DNA of 64,000 bases. Source: CAWIVH01 sp963839475. GTDB taxonomy: Bacteria; Acidobacteriota; UBA6911. The translations under genes were made by a program, and so were the position numbers. The stretch covers positions 744,001 through 808,000 of the forward strand of contig CAWIVH010000013.1 of assembly GCA_963839475.1 (NCBI GenBank), in the 5' to 3' direction. The notes beneath the pieces are model-generated. The model saw only the letters and a program-made list of their open reading frames with translations. It did no database searches and had not been told where the DNA came from. Shown one piece after another: positions 18,612-27,225 of the stretch; the first letter of the stretch is position 1, and each line of letters starts with the position of its first letter.

Positions 18612-19344
18612 TTATGGACTGCCCTGTCATATAGCGGGATTCGTCGGAGGCCAGAAAGAGCGCCATGGCCGCAACCTCTTCGGGGCGGCCCAGCCGGCCC
18701 ATAGGCTGGCGTGCGATAAAACTCCTTAATGCGGTCTCGGGGTCAGCGCTCGCGGCAACGCGTTTCCTGAGTGACGGGGTGTCGACCGTGCCCGGGCAGA
18801 TGCAATTGACGCGGATGCCGTCCCCGATGAAATCGATGGCGAGGCTTTTCGTCAGCCCGACTACTCCTGCCTTCGAAACAGAATAAGCACCCCGGTTGGC
18901 AACCCCGGCAGGACCGGCAATCGATGCCATGTTGATGATGGAGCCTCCACCCTGTTTTTGCATGACTGGAACGGCGTGTTTTGCGAAGAGGTACATTGAT
19001 TTCAGGTTCACCGCCATCGTGCGGTCCCAATCCTGCTCGGAACATTCCACCAGGGAACCGTTCAGGACGATGCCGGCGCAATTGAAAAGCACGTCCAGCC
19101 GGCCGAAATTGGACATCGTGCGCTCGACCGTCGATCGGCAAAGCGATGGATCGGAGACGTCGCCGGCAACCTCCAGGACGATAGCTTCCTGGAGCTCGAG
19201 ATCTTCTACGAGCCGGGCCAGACTTTCTCCGTCGGTATCCACAAGCACTAGTCGAGCTCCCTCTTTGGCGAAAAGCCGGGCCGTAGCTTCACCGATTCCC
19301 GCGGCCGCGCCAGTGATCATGGCAACTCTTCGAGTCAGCTTCAT
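18586..19344 (-). CDS. Short-chain dehydrogenase/reductase (classical SDR)
   Basis: 252 aa, the normal length of a classical SDR. The NAD(P)-binding motif is TGAAAGIG at residues 11-18, D36 follows strand 2 (LVLVDTD, suggesting preference for NAD), and NCAG is at 88-91. The catalytic residues are S141, Y154 and K158 (GAYSVSK). The C-terminal part, RYMTGQSIIMDGGW, is typical of FabG-like SDRs. Substrate unknown. The ATG follows CAGGAG. Its 3' end overlaps the parvulin gene on the other strand by 26 bases. Confidence 0.93.
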   Translation of the reverse strand: MKLTRRVAMITGAAAGIGEATARLFAKEGARLVLVDTDGESLARLVEDLELQEAIVLEVAGDVSDPSLCRSTVERTMSNFGRLDVLFNCAGIVLNGSLVECSEQDWDRTMAVNLKSMYLFAKHAVPVMQKQGGGSIINMASIAGPAGVANRGAYSVSKAGVVGLTKSLAIDFIGDGIRVNCICPGTVDTPSLRKRVAASADPETALRSFIARQPMGRLGRPEEVAAMALFLASDESRYMTGQSIIMDGGWKL

Positions 19345-19735
19345 GCTCCTGTCCTTTCCTGAAAGTGCATCCTAGCTTCGACCGATCGAGCGCGCAAGTG
19401 CATTGAATACACTCCAAAATCCGCACGGTTTCTTCCTGGAATGTTTTTTTTCACGGGGGCTCCGATGAGCCGGCTTTGATTTGCTTCTTCATTTGTCATA
19501 GGAGGGTGTCGTGCCATAAGTTGGAGTCAAAGCTCGAACCCCGCTTTTTTCCCTTCTATATGCGGAATTCGCCTATAATCCGGAAGATCCGGTTGTACTT
19601 GAAACTTGATCGAATGCGGACACGGAAAACCGCCAGGTTGGCCGATGGAATCTGGAGTTCCAAAAGCAGCTCTCGCTCTTCCAGAAGAGAAAGGCCAGGG
19701 CGCGGCGATTTCTCGGGGCCGGGGGCCTCCTGTAG
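19345..19735. other. Intergenic region, 391 bases, no supported feature
   Basis: Lies between the divergent SDR gene and a small plus-strand gene. Reading frames here are short and have no recognisable protein features. A TTTTTTT run occurs at about 19444, but no clear promoter or hairpin could be assigned. Confidence 0.4.
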
Positions 19736-20032
19736 ATGGTGTCATATCTTGCAAATCTGAAGTTGATCGTTCTGGCGGAGGTGACGCATGTCCAGGGATT
19801 CATGTGCCTTTTGATGAAGCCGAGAAACGGCGGTGCCTGGTCGCAGGAAGACAAGGCGGCTCTGCGGAGCCACCTGAAGCACCTGGCCCACTCGATTCCA
19901 TCGCTCGGCATTTTCCTACTGCCCGGCGGCAGCTTTCTTCTGCCCGCTCTCGCTGTATTCCTGGATCGGCGCAACCGAAAAAACCGGCCGGCCCTTCCGC
20001 CAGGGAGAACGTCTCGTCACGTAGTGCGCTGA
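19736..20032 (+). CDS. Small LETM1-like membrane protein
   Basis: 98 aa. Residues 1-22 contain a hydrophobic stretch, then a basic helix (DKAALRSHLKHLAHSIPSLG), then a second hydrophobic segment FLLPGGSFLLPALAVFLDRR. The L-P-G-G-S-x-L-L-P-x-L pattern is the one seen in LETM1-like domains and in short bacterial proteins of that kind. Function in bacteria is unknown. The start is uncertain: the ATG at 19736 has only a weak upstream SD. Moderate confidence that it is a true gene, because the protein pattern is specific while its frame neighbours show none. Confidence 0.55.
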   Translation: MVSYLANLKLIVLAEVTHVQGFMCLLMKPRNGGAWSQEDKAALRSHLKHLAHSIPSLGIFLLPGGSFLLPALAVFLDRRNRKNRPALPPGRTSRHVVR

Positions 20033-20141
20033 ATTAAGGGCATCATGGCACGTTTTGAGAAGCGGACGTGCGCCGGCGGTCTAATTTCCAATCGAATCGA
20101 TCGGGTTTGCGTCTATATTGATGTTCGGAGGAGGTCGGATC

Positions 20142-21242
20142 ATGCTGCATCTGAACAATGTCTGGGCTTATTTGTTTCTGGCACTCAATTGGCTGGCGGT
20201 TCTTTCCGTCCTGACGGCGGATCTCACGGCCCAGTCTACGATGAAAATCGTTCGACCCTTGCCCATTCAGGATGTTCTTGTGAATCCAGGCATGGGAATA
20301 ACCACCTTTCAGCGATTCAACCGCCAGGCCATCTACCCGGGGCTGCGTTGGTCGGAAGTCGGTCCTGAATCGCCGGTCGCGGACGCAGCTTCGCCTCCCG
20401 ATTTTCCGGACACCTCCATTGCCTATTTGCGATGGTTCTGGCATCAATTCGAGCCTGAGCCGGGGAAGTATCGCTGGGAGATCATGGACAGCGCTCTTAA
20501 CGAGGCGAGGAAGCACCATCAGCAGCTGACGGTGCGGCTCATGCCCTACGATCAGAAAGACCCATTGCCCGAATGGTACCGGAAATCGGGCGCGCGACGA
20601 GCCAACAAAGACAGCGATTCCGACGGAAAGATATGGTCGCCGGATGCCGACGATCCGCTCTATTTCAAGCACTGGTCCGCCTTGATCCGGGAGTTCGGCC
20701 GGCGCTATGACGGGCATCCCTGCCTCGATACCGTTGATATCTCCACCGTTGGCTACTGGGGCGAGGGTTGGGGGCCGCATTTGCCCTCCCGCAAAGTGCA
20801 GGAAGACCTGGCTGACCTTTATTTTGAGTCCTTCAAACGGACACGGCTGCTTATGAATTTTGACGAGCCATCCGCGCTGGCTTACGGTACACGGCGGGGA
20901 GCCGGCTGGCGATTGGACTGCTGGGGAGATATGGGGCGGCCGGGACGAAACTTCGCCCACATGCTCGATATGTATCCCCAACAGGTGGTCAGAACCGGAA
21001 TAGCCGAGGTCTGGAAACACGCTCCTGTATCACTCGAAACCTGCGGCACACCCGGCTCCTGGTTTGAAGGCAAATACGATCTGGAATACATTCTGGAACA
21101 GGCCTTGCGCTGGCATGCCAGCACGATAAATATCAAGTCCACCGCGATTCCATCGGCTTGGAAAGCCCCTTTCGAAGAATTCCAAAAGAAAATCGGATAT
21201 CGCTTTCTTCTGCGCAAAATGGAATACCCTTCAGATCGTTGA
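20142..21242 (+). CDS. DUF4832-type secreted protein, N-terminal part of a frameshifted gene
   Basis: 366 aa. The ATG at 20142 is chosen because GGAGGAGG lies 7 bases upstream (20127-20134). A signal peptide (about 1-30) precedes a glycosidase-like TIM-barrel domain: VLVNPGMGITTFQRFN, YLRWFWHQFEPEPGKYRWEIMD, RRYDGHPCLDTVDISTVGYWGEG. This pattern is shared with GH-like proteins that end in a DUF4832 domain. The frame stops at 21240-21242 just after LLRKMEYPS, where homologues continue into the C-terminal beta domain. That remainder is intact in the +1 frame. The gene is therefore either broken or shows an assembly/sequencing indel. Confidence 0.75.
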   Translation: MLHLNNVWAYLFLALNWLAVLSVLTADLTAQSTMKIVRPLPIQDVLVNPGMGITTFQRFNRQAIYPGLRWSEVGPESPVADAASPPDFPDTSIAYLRWFWHQFEPEPGKYRWEIMDSALNEARKHHQQLTVRLMPYDQKDPLPEWYRKSGARRANKDSDSDGKIWSPDADDPLYFKHWSALIREFGRRYDGHPCLDTVDISTVGYWGEGWGPHLPSRKVQEDLADLYFESFKRTRLLMNFDEPSALAYGTRRGAGWRLDCWGDMGRPGRNFAHMLDMYPQQVVRTGIAEVWKHAPVSLETCGTPGSWFEGKYDLEYILEQALRWHASTINIKSTAIPSAWKAPFEEFQKKIGYRFLLRKMEYPSDR

Positions 21243-21252
21243 GGCTGGCCGG

Positions 21253-21564
21253 ATGATGCCGGTCAACATGTGGTGGCTGAATGCCGGCATTTCACCCGTT
21301 TATTATCCGTATACGCTGGCCCTCCAGTTTTGGTCCAGGGATGCCCATGCGGAAATTGCCACTTCCGCAGATATACGCGAGTGGCTTCCGGGGGATGCTT
21401 TATTCGAGGGCACGCTTTATGTGCCGGAATCGCTCAGTCCCGGCCCCTATCGGCTTCGAGTCGGACTGTTGGATCCGAGAACCGGCAAGCCGGCTATCCG
21501 GCTAGCCATTCAAGGGAAGCAACCCGACGGCTGGTATGACCTTGGGGATGTGGAAGTGCGATAG
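21253..21564 (+). pseudogene. DUF4832 C-terminal part, out of frame with 20142-21242
   Basis: The frame is open from before 21232 and reads QIVEAGRMMPVNMWWLNAGISP, a direct continuation of the upstream protein, through the beta-sandwich-like ending (LSPGPYRLRVGLLDPRTGKPAIRLAIQG). Skipping one base near 21231 (EYP then QIVEAGR) restores a single protein of about 473 aa. It has no ribosome-binding site of its own, so it is not likely to be an independent gene. Confidence 0.7.
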
Positions 21565-21672
21565 CCGAAAGCCACGTACCGTCGGGCAAGGCAGAGGAAT
21601 GCCGGAGTACCCGGTCCTGTACCTTTGGTTCATCGTCATCACATCGCAGCCAATCCCGCCGGGAAATGAGGG

Positions 21673-22305
21673 CTAGGAGATCGATGCCCTCCGATAGCCG
21701 AGTTTTTTCAATTTTCCCGCGAGGCGCTTTCGGCCCCGGTGTAGTCGGTTGAGGACATTCTGGTACCTTTCGGGCTGCATTTGAAGCGCGATCTCGCCCG
21801 TCTTGAAACCGGCGAAGTAGTATTCCAAGGCCATCCGATCGATTGCCGGAAACTCTGCCAGAAGATTTTCCGCAATATGACGGAACTCCTTGTGAATCAG
21901 CAAAGCTTCGGGAGTGCAGGATTGCGCGGCTTCAAGCTTGCTTTTCCAGGTCCGATCCGGAATACCTCTGGATTCGTGCTCCCTGCGGCACTTTTTGTAG
22001 TAGTTGCCGACTTTATTGCGGAGTATTCCGACTCCGAACGCTTGCAGGTTTTTCTCGAGGTTGGTTTGCGGGGCTTTGCGGGCAAGGGTCAGGAGCGTTT
22101 CCTGCACGATGTCTTCAGCATCCTCCCGATTGTGGATCCGGGTTTGGCTCAGCCTGCTCAAGGTCAGTCGAACGTTTTCGAGCTCGTGTTCCTGAATGGG
22201 ATATTGGATCTCTACCGCGGCCGTTTCCGGCTCCGGCGGATCGGTTGGGCTGTCGGTCCTGATATTTTGCGGTTGGCCATCGGAGGCAGCTTTTGGCTTG
22301 GGCAC
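21673..22305 (-). CDS. ECF-type RNA polymerase sigma factor
   Basis: 210 aa. Region 2 is seen at about 60-115 (NREDAEDIVQETLLTLARK) and region 4 at about 150-205 (FPAIDRMALEYYFAGFKTGEIALQMQ with a basic recognition helix LNRLHRGRKRLAGKLKKLG). An acidic, proline-rich tail of about 45 residues precedes region 2. Translation starts at GTG 22305 directly after GAGGAGG. It follows the VWA gene on the same strand; no anti-sigma factor is adjacent. Three CAAACTTA-type half-sites lie 12-106 bases upstream of its start. Confidence 0.88.
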   Translation of the reverse strand: MPKPKAASDGQPQNIRTDSPTDPPEPETAAVEIQYPIQEHELENVRLTLSRLSQTRIHNREDAEDIVQETLLTLARKAPQTNLEKNLQAFGVGILRNKVGNYYKKCRREHESRGIPDRTWKSKLEAAQSCTPEALLIHKEFRHIAENLLAEFPAIDRMALEYYFAGFKTGEIALQMQPERYQNVLNRLHRGRKRLAGKLKKLGYRRASIS

Positions 22306-22316
22306 CTCTTCCTCCT

Positions 22317-22411
22317 CAAACTTAGCGTAGGTGGCCGAATGCCGGCGGCTGCGGTAGGACAGGCCGCTAGATTCGAGCCGTTAAGTTTGAGGGAAAAGAG
22401 GCGAAACTTAA
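22317..22411. promoter_or_regulatory. Possible operator: three CAAACTTA half-sites upstream of the sigma gene
   Basis: CAAACTTAGCG at 22317-22327, its near-complement CGTTAAGTTTG at 22379-22389, and a third copy AAACTTAA at 22404-22411. The second and third form a perfect 8-bp inverted repeat (TTAAGTTT/AAACTTAA) with a 15-base loop. Placement just upstream of a sigma factor gene suggests a regulator-binding site; the regulator is unknown. Confidence 0.4.
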
Positions 22412-22472
22412 GACAAGTTAGTTCCGCAGGGATTTGCTGTCAAGTGCCAAGTTGCCCCTTACCGGCGGTGTG

Positions 22473-23618
22473 TTATTTTCTCCGGGGGGTGAGCGACGAA
22501 GGATTGCGACTCGCAATGTCATTCGGGGCATAGTAGCCCGGCCTGGCCGAGATGGAGACATCCGGCTGGTTGACTCCTACCTGAATACGGCGATATTGCC
22601 CGTCTTTCACGGGATTCGAGGATATGTAGCCTATCAGGTACTGGTTCCGAAGCTCTTCATCCACCTCCGCATAAATATTGTCGAGCTGGCCGAAGGTGTT
22701 GGGATAAAGAACTCGTCCACCAGTTTCGTAAGCGAGCTTTCGCAAGGCGAGGTCGGCCTGGACAAACACTTCCTGAGGCAATCGATCGTAGATCCCCTGG
22801 TTGGCCATGCGATACATAATGCTCTCGCGCACTGCCTGGGTTTTGCTGACCACATAAATCGCAGCTTCGGACCGGATCGCGGCTTCGAGGGCTTCTGCAT
22901 AAGTGACGGCGCTATCGTTATCCAATCCGTCGCTCATGATGATCATGGCCTTTTTTTCCTTCACGCCGCGATACACGTCGTTGCAGACCACATAAATCGC
23001 GTCCCAAAGCTTGGTGTTGTCTTTGCAATATATGGAGCCCAGGACAGCATCCAGTCTGTCGGTCTTCCTTCCCCAGTCCATTTTCAACCGGATCTCGGTG
23101 TTGAAGGTCACCAGGGAGAAAAGATCGTCGGTCTTCAAGTTGTCGACAAACTTGCGGGTGGCATATTTAATGGTTCCCCATTCGGGCAGGACGCTTCCGC
23201 TGATGTCGAGAACGATCGCGATGCGTGTGGAAACAGCTTCCTGGGCGAACAGCAGGATTTCCTGGTCTTCTCCGTCTTCTGTTACGCGGAAGTTCTTCTG
23301 CGTCAGTCCGCGGACGAATCCGCCGCCGGTCTTCCGGGCGGTAACCGGTACGGTGACCATGTTCACTTCGACACCGATCTTGAAGCCTTCCTGGTCCTTT
23401 TTCTGCGGGTCTTCCGGTTTCGGGGGAGGCGGCTGCTGCTGCGGGAAGGCGATAAGTCCGCCCGCAAGCGCCGCCAAGAGGAGCATACAAAAACACAACA
23501 CTGCAACCCTTCGCCGCTTGGTTCGGGGACTGCTGCCATGGCCGGGGGAATCGAAACCAGGTGTGTTATTTTGCGAGTGCAGCCGGAAGTTTTTCGTAAA
23601 TGCCTCCAAACCCGCCAT
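22473..23618 (-). CDS. VWFA-domain protein (VWFA-related, Acidobacteria-type)
   Basis: 381 aa from ATG 23618; a TTG at 23633 is possible. A basic run and hydrophobic helix (RTKRRR then about 20 apolar residues) form a signal or anchor, followed by a proline-rich linker. The signature VNMVTVPVTARKTGGGFVRGLTQKNFRVTEDG is the domain that precedes VWA in the VWFA-related Acidobacteria family. The MIDAS motif is DISGS, with a conserved Thr later in the domain and IIMSDGLDND. It is predicted extracytoplasmic; its role is not known. The 5' end overlaps the mpl gene by about 53 bases on the same strand, which favours co-transcription. Confidence 0.88.
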   Translation of the reverse strand: MAGLEAFTKNFRLHSQNNTPGFDSPGHGSSPRTKRRRVAVLCFCMLLLAALAGGLIAFPQQQPPPPKPEDPQKKDQEGFKIGVEVNMVTVPVTARKTGGGFVRGLTQKNFRVTEDGEDQEILLFAQEAVSTRIAIVLDISGSVLPEWGTIKYATRKFVDNLKTDDLFSLVTFNTEIRLKMDWGRKTDRLDAVLGSIYCKDNTKLWDAIYVVCNDVYRGVKEKKAMIIMSDGLDNDSAVTYAEALEAAIRSEAAIYVVSKTQAVRESIMYRMANQGIYDRLPQEVFVQADLALRKLAYETGGRVLYPNTFGQLDNIYAEVDEELRNQYLIGYISSNPVKDGQYRRIQVGVNQPDVSISARPGYYAPNDIASRNPSSLTPRRK

Positions 23619-24984
23619 TGGACAGGATAACAATGTAATCGCCGGCGCGAGCTTCCGCGCAAACCAGCTGAATTATACCTTCCACATCCGCCAGATTCCA
23701 GGCGGCACGGCCCACCCTCCGGAGTTCCTCGATGACCAGCGTGATATCCAGCCGTTCTCCTTCCGGGACCTTTTCCGGTCGATACAGCGCGGGAAGCACA
23801 ATGCAATCAGCCGCTGCCAGAGCCTCGGCAATCTCGTGCTGGAAAATCTTCCTTCGGCTTGTCGCGGACCTGGGCTCGTAAATGGCCCACAGCCGCTGAG
23901 GCCGAAATGAGTCGCGAATGGCCTGGAGAGTTTCCCTGACGGCGGTGGGGTGGTGCGCGAAGTCTTCGAAAACTTTGATGCCCGCCGCTTCCGCGCGCAG
24001 CTGCAACCTTCGCTTGACGCCGAGAAAGCTTTCAAGGCCGCCGCGCACATCATCCTCCGAGACTCCCAGGTGGTTCAAAACGGCAATCGCGGCCAGCGCA
24101 TTTCGAACATTGTAGTTGCCGTATACTGCGAGGCGGATGCGGCGGTAGAGTTTGCGGCGGTAAAGCACGTCGAAAGACTGGCGCCCGCCTTCAAAAGTGA
24201 GGTTACGGATCCCCCAATCGAAATCCTCGGAGAGACCGAAGGTCTCCTTCCGGCAAAACGCCTTCCGGCTGACTTCGAGCGCCCCAGGATTTTCGGCCCC
24301 GACGGCAAGGAAACCGCGCTCCGGAATCAGATTCACAAATCGGGCGAATTGGAGCTTGATCGCATCCAGGCTGGGGTAAATGTCCGCATGGTCATACTCG
24401 AGGTTCCCTACCACGGCGACCTTTGGGAGGTAATGCATGAATTTGGGACCCTTATCGAAATACGCCGAGTCGTACTCATCTCCCTCGACGACAAAGCACT
24501 TCCCCTTTCCGAGAGAGTAGCTCGACCGGAAATTCTCCGCGATCCCTCCGATGAAGAAGCCTGGGTCCAATCCCGCGGAATGCAGCCCCCAGGAAATCAT
24601 GGATGTCGTGGTTGTCTTTCCGTGGGTGCCCGTCACGACGACCGGGATTTTCCCGCGCAGAAAGAAATCCTTGAGAGCTTCCGGCAATGAAGTGTACCGG
24701 AGTCCGAAGTTCAACACGTATTCGATTTCCGGGTTGCCGCGCGAAAGGGCGTTCCCGACTACGACGAGATCCGGCTCCGGCCGAAGGTTGGCTATGGAGT
24801 AGCCTTGTGCCACACGGATCCCTTTTTGTTCCAGAAATTCGCTCATGGGAGGGTACACCCCTTCATCTGAGCCGGAAACCTCGTAGCCCTGGTCCTTCAG
24901 CATTCCTGCGAGCGAAGCCATGCCCGTCCCGCAAACGCCTATCAAGTGTATTTTTTCGACTTTGTCCTTCGTAAACATGCGCAT
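23566..24984 (-). CDS. mpl: UDP-N-acetylmuramate:L-alanyl-gamma-D-glutamyl-meso-diaminopimelate ligase
   Basis: About 472 aa from the ATG at 24984 (ATG 24978 also possible; an upstream start at 25029 is less likely). It re-attaches the murein tripeptide L-Ala-D-Glu-mDAP to UDP-MurNAc for peptidoglycan recycling in the cytoplasm. The Mur ligase ATP loop is GTHGKTTTT (about 119-127). Mpl-specific signatures separate it from MurC: GNALSRGNPEIEYVL and GDEYDSAYFDKGPKFMHY. A C-terminal Mur ligase domain with FEDFAHHPTAV and YEPRSATSRR is complete. Length is right for the family. VWA and sigma genes follow on the same strand. Confidence 0.93.
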   Translation of the reverse strand: MRMFTKDKVEKIHLIGVCGTGMASLAGMLKDQGYEVSGSDEGVYPPMSEFLEQKGIRVAQGYSIANLRPEPDLVVVGNALSRGNPEIEYVLNFGLRYTSLPEALKDFFLRGKIPVVVTGTHGKTTTTSMISWGLHSAGLDPGFFIGGIAENFRSSYSLGKGKCFVVEGDEYDSAYFDKGPKFMHYLPKVAVVGNLEYDHADIYPSLDAIKLQFARFVNLIPERGFLAVGAENPGALEVSRKAFCRKETFGLSEDFDWGIRNLTFEGGRQSFDVLYRRKLYRRIRLAVYGNYNVRNALAAIAVLNHLGVSEDDVRGGLESFLGVKRRLQLRAEAAGIKVFEDFAHHPTAVRETLQAIRDSFRPQRLWAIYEPRSATSRRKIFQHEIAEALAAADCIVLPALYRPEKVPEGERLDITLVIEELRRVGRAAWNLADVEGIIQLVCAEARAGDYIVILSNGGFGGIYEKLPAALAK

Positions 24985-25061
24985 GAATTTAGCAGAAAAT
25001 CGCGACTGCGCCCAACAAATGTGGGACATGGGGCTTTGTCGCTTTAAAGTGAATCGTCCGG

Positions 25062-25292
25062 ATGTTAATTTATGAGCATCTTATGGAATTTTACGACCGG
25101 CATATTTCCCGACTTCCCCGGGACGAGCGAAAAATCGAGCAGATCTGCCGTTCTTTCGACATGGACTGCTCCGATTTGAATCACGAAGCCTGCTGGCTGG
25201 GAGCCCCCGGCATCATGCCCTGCTGTGGCCGTGAAGTCGAATTCGAAAAGGAAAAAGGGATCTGTCCCTTTCTTTGGCTCAAGCATCATTGA
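25062..25292 (+). CDS. Small cysteine-rich protein, unknown function
   Basis: 76 aa. Cysteines are spaced as C...C...CW...CC...C in RSFDMDCSDLNHEACWLG, then MPCCGREVEFEKEKGICPF, which could bind zinc or an iron-sulfur cluster. The charged helical N-terminus (FYDRHISRLPRDERKIEQICR) looks coded rather than random. I do not recognise the family. Start is ATG 25062, with ATG 25083 possible; there is no strong SD. The opposite-strand frame over the same region (25065-25304) has no such pattern. It is divergent from mpl. Confidence 0.55.
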   Translation: MLIYEHLMEFYDRHISRLPRDERKIEQICRSFDMDCSDLNHEACWLGAPGIMPCCGREVEFEKEKGICPFLWLKHH

Positions 25293-25349
25293 CCACGGAT
25301 TCATTCGCCGCCTTCCGGCACACTTTTTCCCCGCCCCGTCGCTTTTGGC

Positions 25350-25961
25350 TTAAGGCAGGCGGGCTGCGATGATTCCCGCGATTTTGTCCATCAATTCCCT
25401 GGCGCTCGGTTCGAAGTTTTCCGGCCGAATAAGCGGGAGAAATTCGACAACTATTTTGCGCGGCAATGGAAATGGCATGCCGGGTCCCCAGACTTTGATT
25501 GCGCCGTGAATGACGACGGGAAGAATGGGGACTCCGAACCTGATGGCCAGGCGCCCCGCTCCTTCCTTGAAGGGCGTGAGGAGCCCGTCCGGCGAGCGGC
25601 CGCCTTCAGGGAAAATCATGAGGGCTTCGCCGTTGCGCAGGATTTTCACTGAGTTCTTGTAGGCACTGGCTTCCGGATTCTCCAGGCTGACAGGGAAAGC
25701 CCCCAGCCAGTGGAACAACCTGCGAGACAGAGAAAATGAAAAAATCTTATCCCAGGCCATGAATCTCAGAGCCCGATAAACCCTGACCGATATAAGGAAC
25801 GGATCGAGGTAGGTCGTGTGATTCGCCACGACAATCAGAGGTCCGTCCGCCGGTATGTGCTCCATCCCCCGGTGCTCGATCCTGAAAAGCAGGCGCATGA
25901 TCGAATAAAGGAAGCCGCGCAGCAGCCGCACATCCCAGGTGTTTTTGCCTTGGTCGATCAT
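25350..25961 (-). CDS. 1-acyl-sn-glycerol-3-phosphate acyltransferase (PlsC-like)
   Basis: 203 aa. It transfers an acyl chain to the sn-2 position of lysophosphatidate or a related lysolipid at the inner membrane. The acyltransferase motif I, NHTTYLDPF (N-H-x4-D), is at about 48-56 and motif III, FPEGGRSPDG, at about 118-127. The N-terminal hydrophobic helix is short. Its gene lies 13 bases after the Spinster-like MFS gene on the same strand. This makes a lysolipid transport-and-reacylation pair a possible reading. SD GGAAGG precedes the ATG. Confidence 0.9.
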   Translation of the reverse strand: MIDQGKNTWDVRLLRGFLYSIMRLLFRIEHRGMEHIPADGPLIVVANHTTYLDPFLISVRVYRALRFMAWDKIFSFSLSRRLFHWLGAFPVSLENPEASAYKNSVKILRNGEALMIFPEGGRSPDGLLTPFKEGAGRLAIRFGVPILPVVIHGAIKVWGPGMPFPLPRKIVVEFLPLIRPENFEPSARELMDKIAGIIAARLP

Positions 25962-25974
25962 TTTCCTTCCGTTT

Positions 25975-27225
25975 TTAGATCAGGGCACCAGGCTGGCAAC
26001 CTGTGACGCCTCCACGAGGCACCGTTCGGATCGCAGCAAGCAATATCGCCCCGCTGAGAACCATCATGGCCGGCGTGATCATAACTCCCACTTGAAGGCC
26101 GAAGCGGTCCGACACGGCGCCTATGATGGAAGGCGAAATAGCGTCACCCAGGACGTGAATGAAAAAAATGTTGACCGCCATCGCGGTGGCGCGGATCTGC
26201 GCCGATACGCAGCCCAGGACCACGGCATTAAGCGGTCCCGTGTTGAGGAAAAGGAAGAATTCCGCCATGAATATTGCGGGCAGGAAAACATACGGATCGC
26301 TGGCGGACAGACCCAGGGCGGCCGCCGGCGCGCCTGCGAACATGCACAACCCGGATATCAAAAGATAGGAATGTCGGGTGTACCGGAGCAGGTAGTCTCC
26401 CAGGAACCCGCCGGCAAAAGTCCCGAGGAATCCGGCGACCACGGTCATTCCGCCGAAAACGTCGTTGGCTTTGGCTGTGCTCATGCCGTGCTGTCTCTCA
26501 AAAAAGGTCGGCGCCCACATCGCAAGACCGCCGAGGGCGAAGGTGTAGGCAACAAATCCCGCGGTCACGACGACATAGGTTTGATTCCCGGCAAGCATCC
26601 TGTAGGTTGCGGCCAGCGACGGCGGAGGAAGTCCGGCAGGCTGACCGGATTTGTCGCTGGCTCCGCGTTGAGGTTCGCGGATTGCGAGCGCCAAAAGCGC
26701 AAAAAGAAGTCCTGGAAGCCCTACCGCAAAAAATGCAGCCCGCCAGCCGAAGGCGGTGGCAAGTTCGCCTCCCAGCACAAATCCGAGGGCACTTCCGGCA
26801 GGGATCGCGGCATAGAACACGGCCAGGGATCTCCCCCGTCTTTCCTCTTCATAAAAATCAGTGATTATGCCCGGCGCAACAGTGGCATAACTCGCCTCTC
26901 CGATTCCGACCAGGGATCGCGGCAGAAACATTTGCCAGAAGTTCCGGGCCAGGCCGGCTCCAGCGGTAGCGAAGCTCCAGAGTGTCACTCCGGCGGCAAT
27001 GAGGTATTTACGGACGTAGAGATCGCCCATCCTGCCGAAGGCCGGAGATGTAATCGAGTACGCGATCATGAATGCAGAGGAAAGCATCCCCAGTTGCATG
27101 TCGCTGAAATGGAGTTCCCGTTTGATCGGTTCGAATACCGAGGCAAGAACGTAGCGATCAATATAATTCAGAAAGTTGATGGCCGTGAGCACAGTCAGAG
27201 CCATCCTGGCGTCGCGTTTATTCAT
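25975..27225 (-). CDS. MFS transporter, Spinster-like subgroup
   Basis: 416 aa, about twelve membrane segments. The N-terminal part has the Spinster pattern: NFLNYIDRYVLASVFEPIKRELHFSD, AFGRMGDLYVRKYLI (MFS motif A) and LVGIGEASYATVAPGIITDFY, then FYAAIPAGSALGFVLGG. Spinster homologues move lysophospholipids or sphingosine-phosphate in animals; bacterial members are less well defined. The ATG at 27225 is directly after the TAG stop of the flotillin gene, so translational coupling is likely. It is part of the compact NfeD-flotillin-MFS-PlsC series. Confidence 0.88.
   Translation of the reverse strand: MNKRDARMALTVLTAINFLNYIDRYVLASVFEPIKRELHFSDMQLGMLSSAFMIAYSITSPAFGRMGDLYVRKYLIAAGVTLWSFATAGAGLARNFWQMFLPRSLVGIGEASYATVAPGIITDFYEEERRGRSLAVFYAAIPAGSALGFVLGGELATAFGWRAAFFAVGLPGLLFALLALAIREPQRGASDKSGQPAGLPPPSLAATYRMLAGNQTYVVVTAGFVAYTFALGGLAMWAPTFFERQHGMSTAKANDVFGGMTVVAGFLGTFAGGFLGDYLLRYTRHSYLLISGLCMFAGAPAAALGLSASDPYVFLPAIFMAEFFLFLNTGPLNAVVLGCVSAQIRATAMAVNIFFIHVLGDAISPSIIGAVSDRFGLQVGVMITPAMMVLSGAILLAAIRTVPRGGVTGCQPGALI

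Noticed and set aside
19606..20037. 143-codon plus frame overlapping the small LETM1-like gene
   Set aside because: Low-complexity, Gly/Arg/Ser-rich translation. The LETM1-like pattern in the other frame is more specific.
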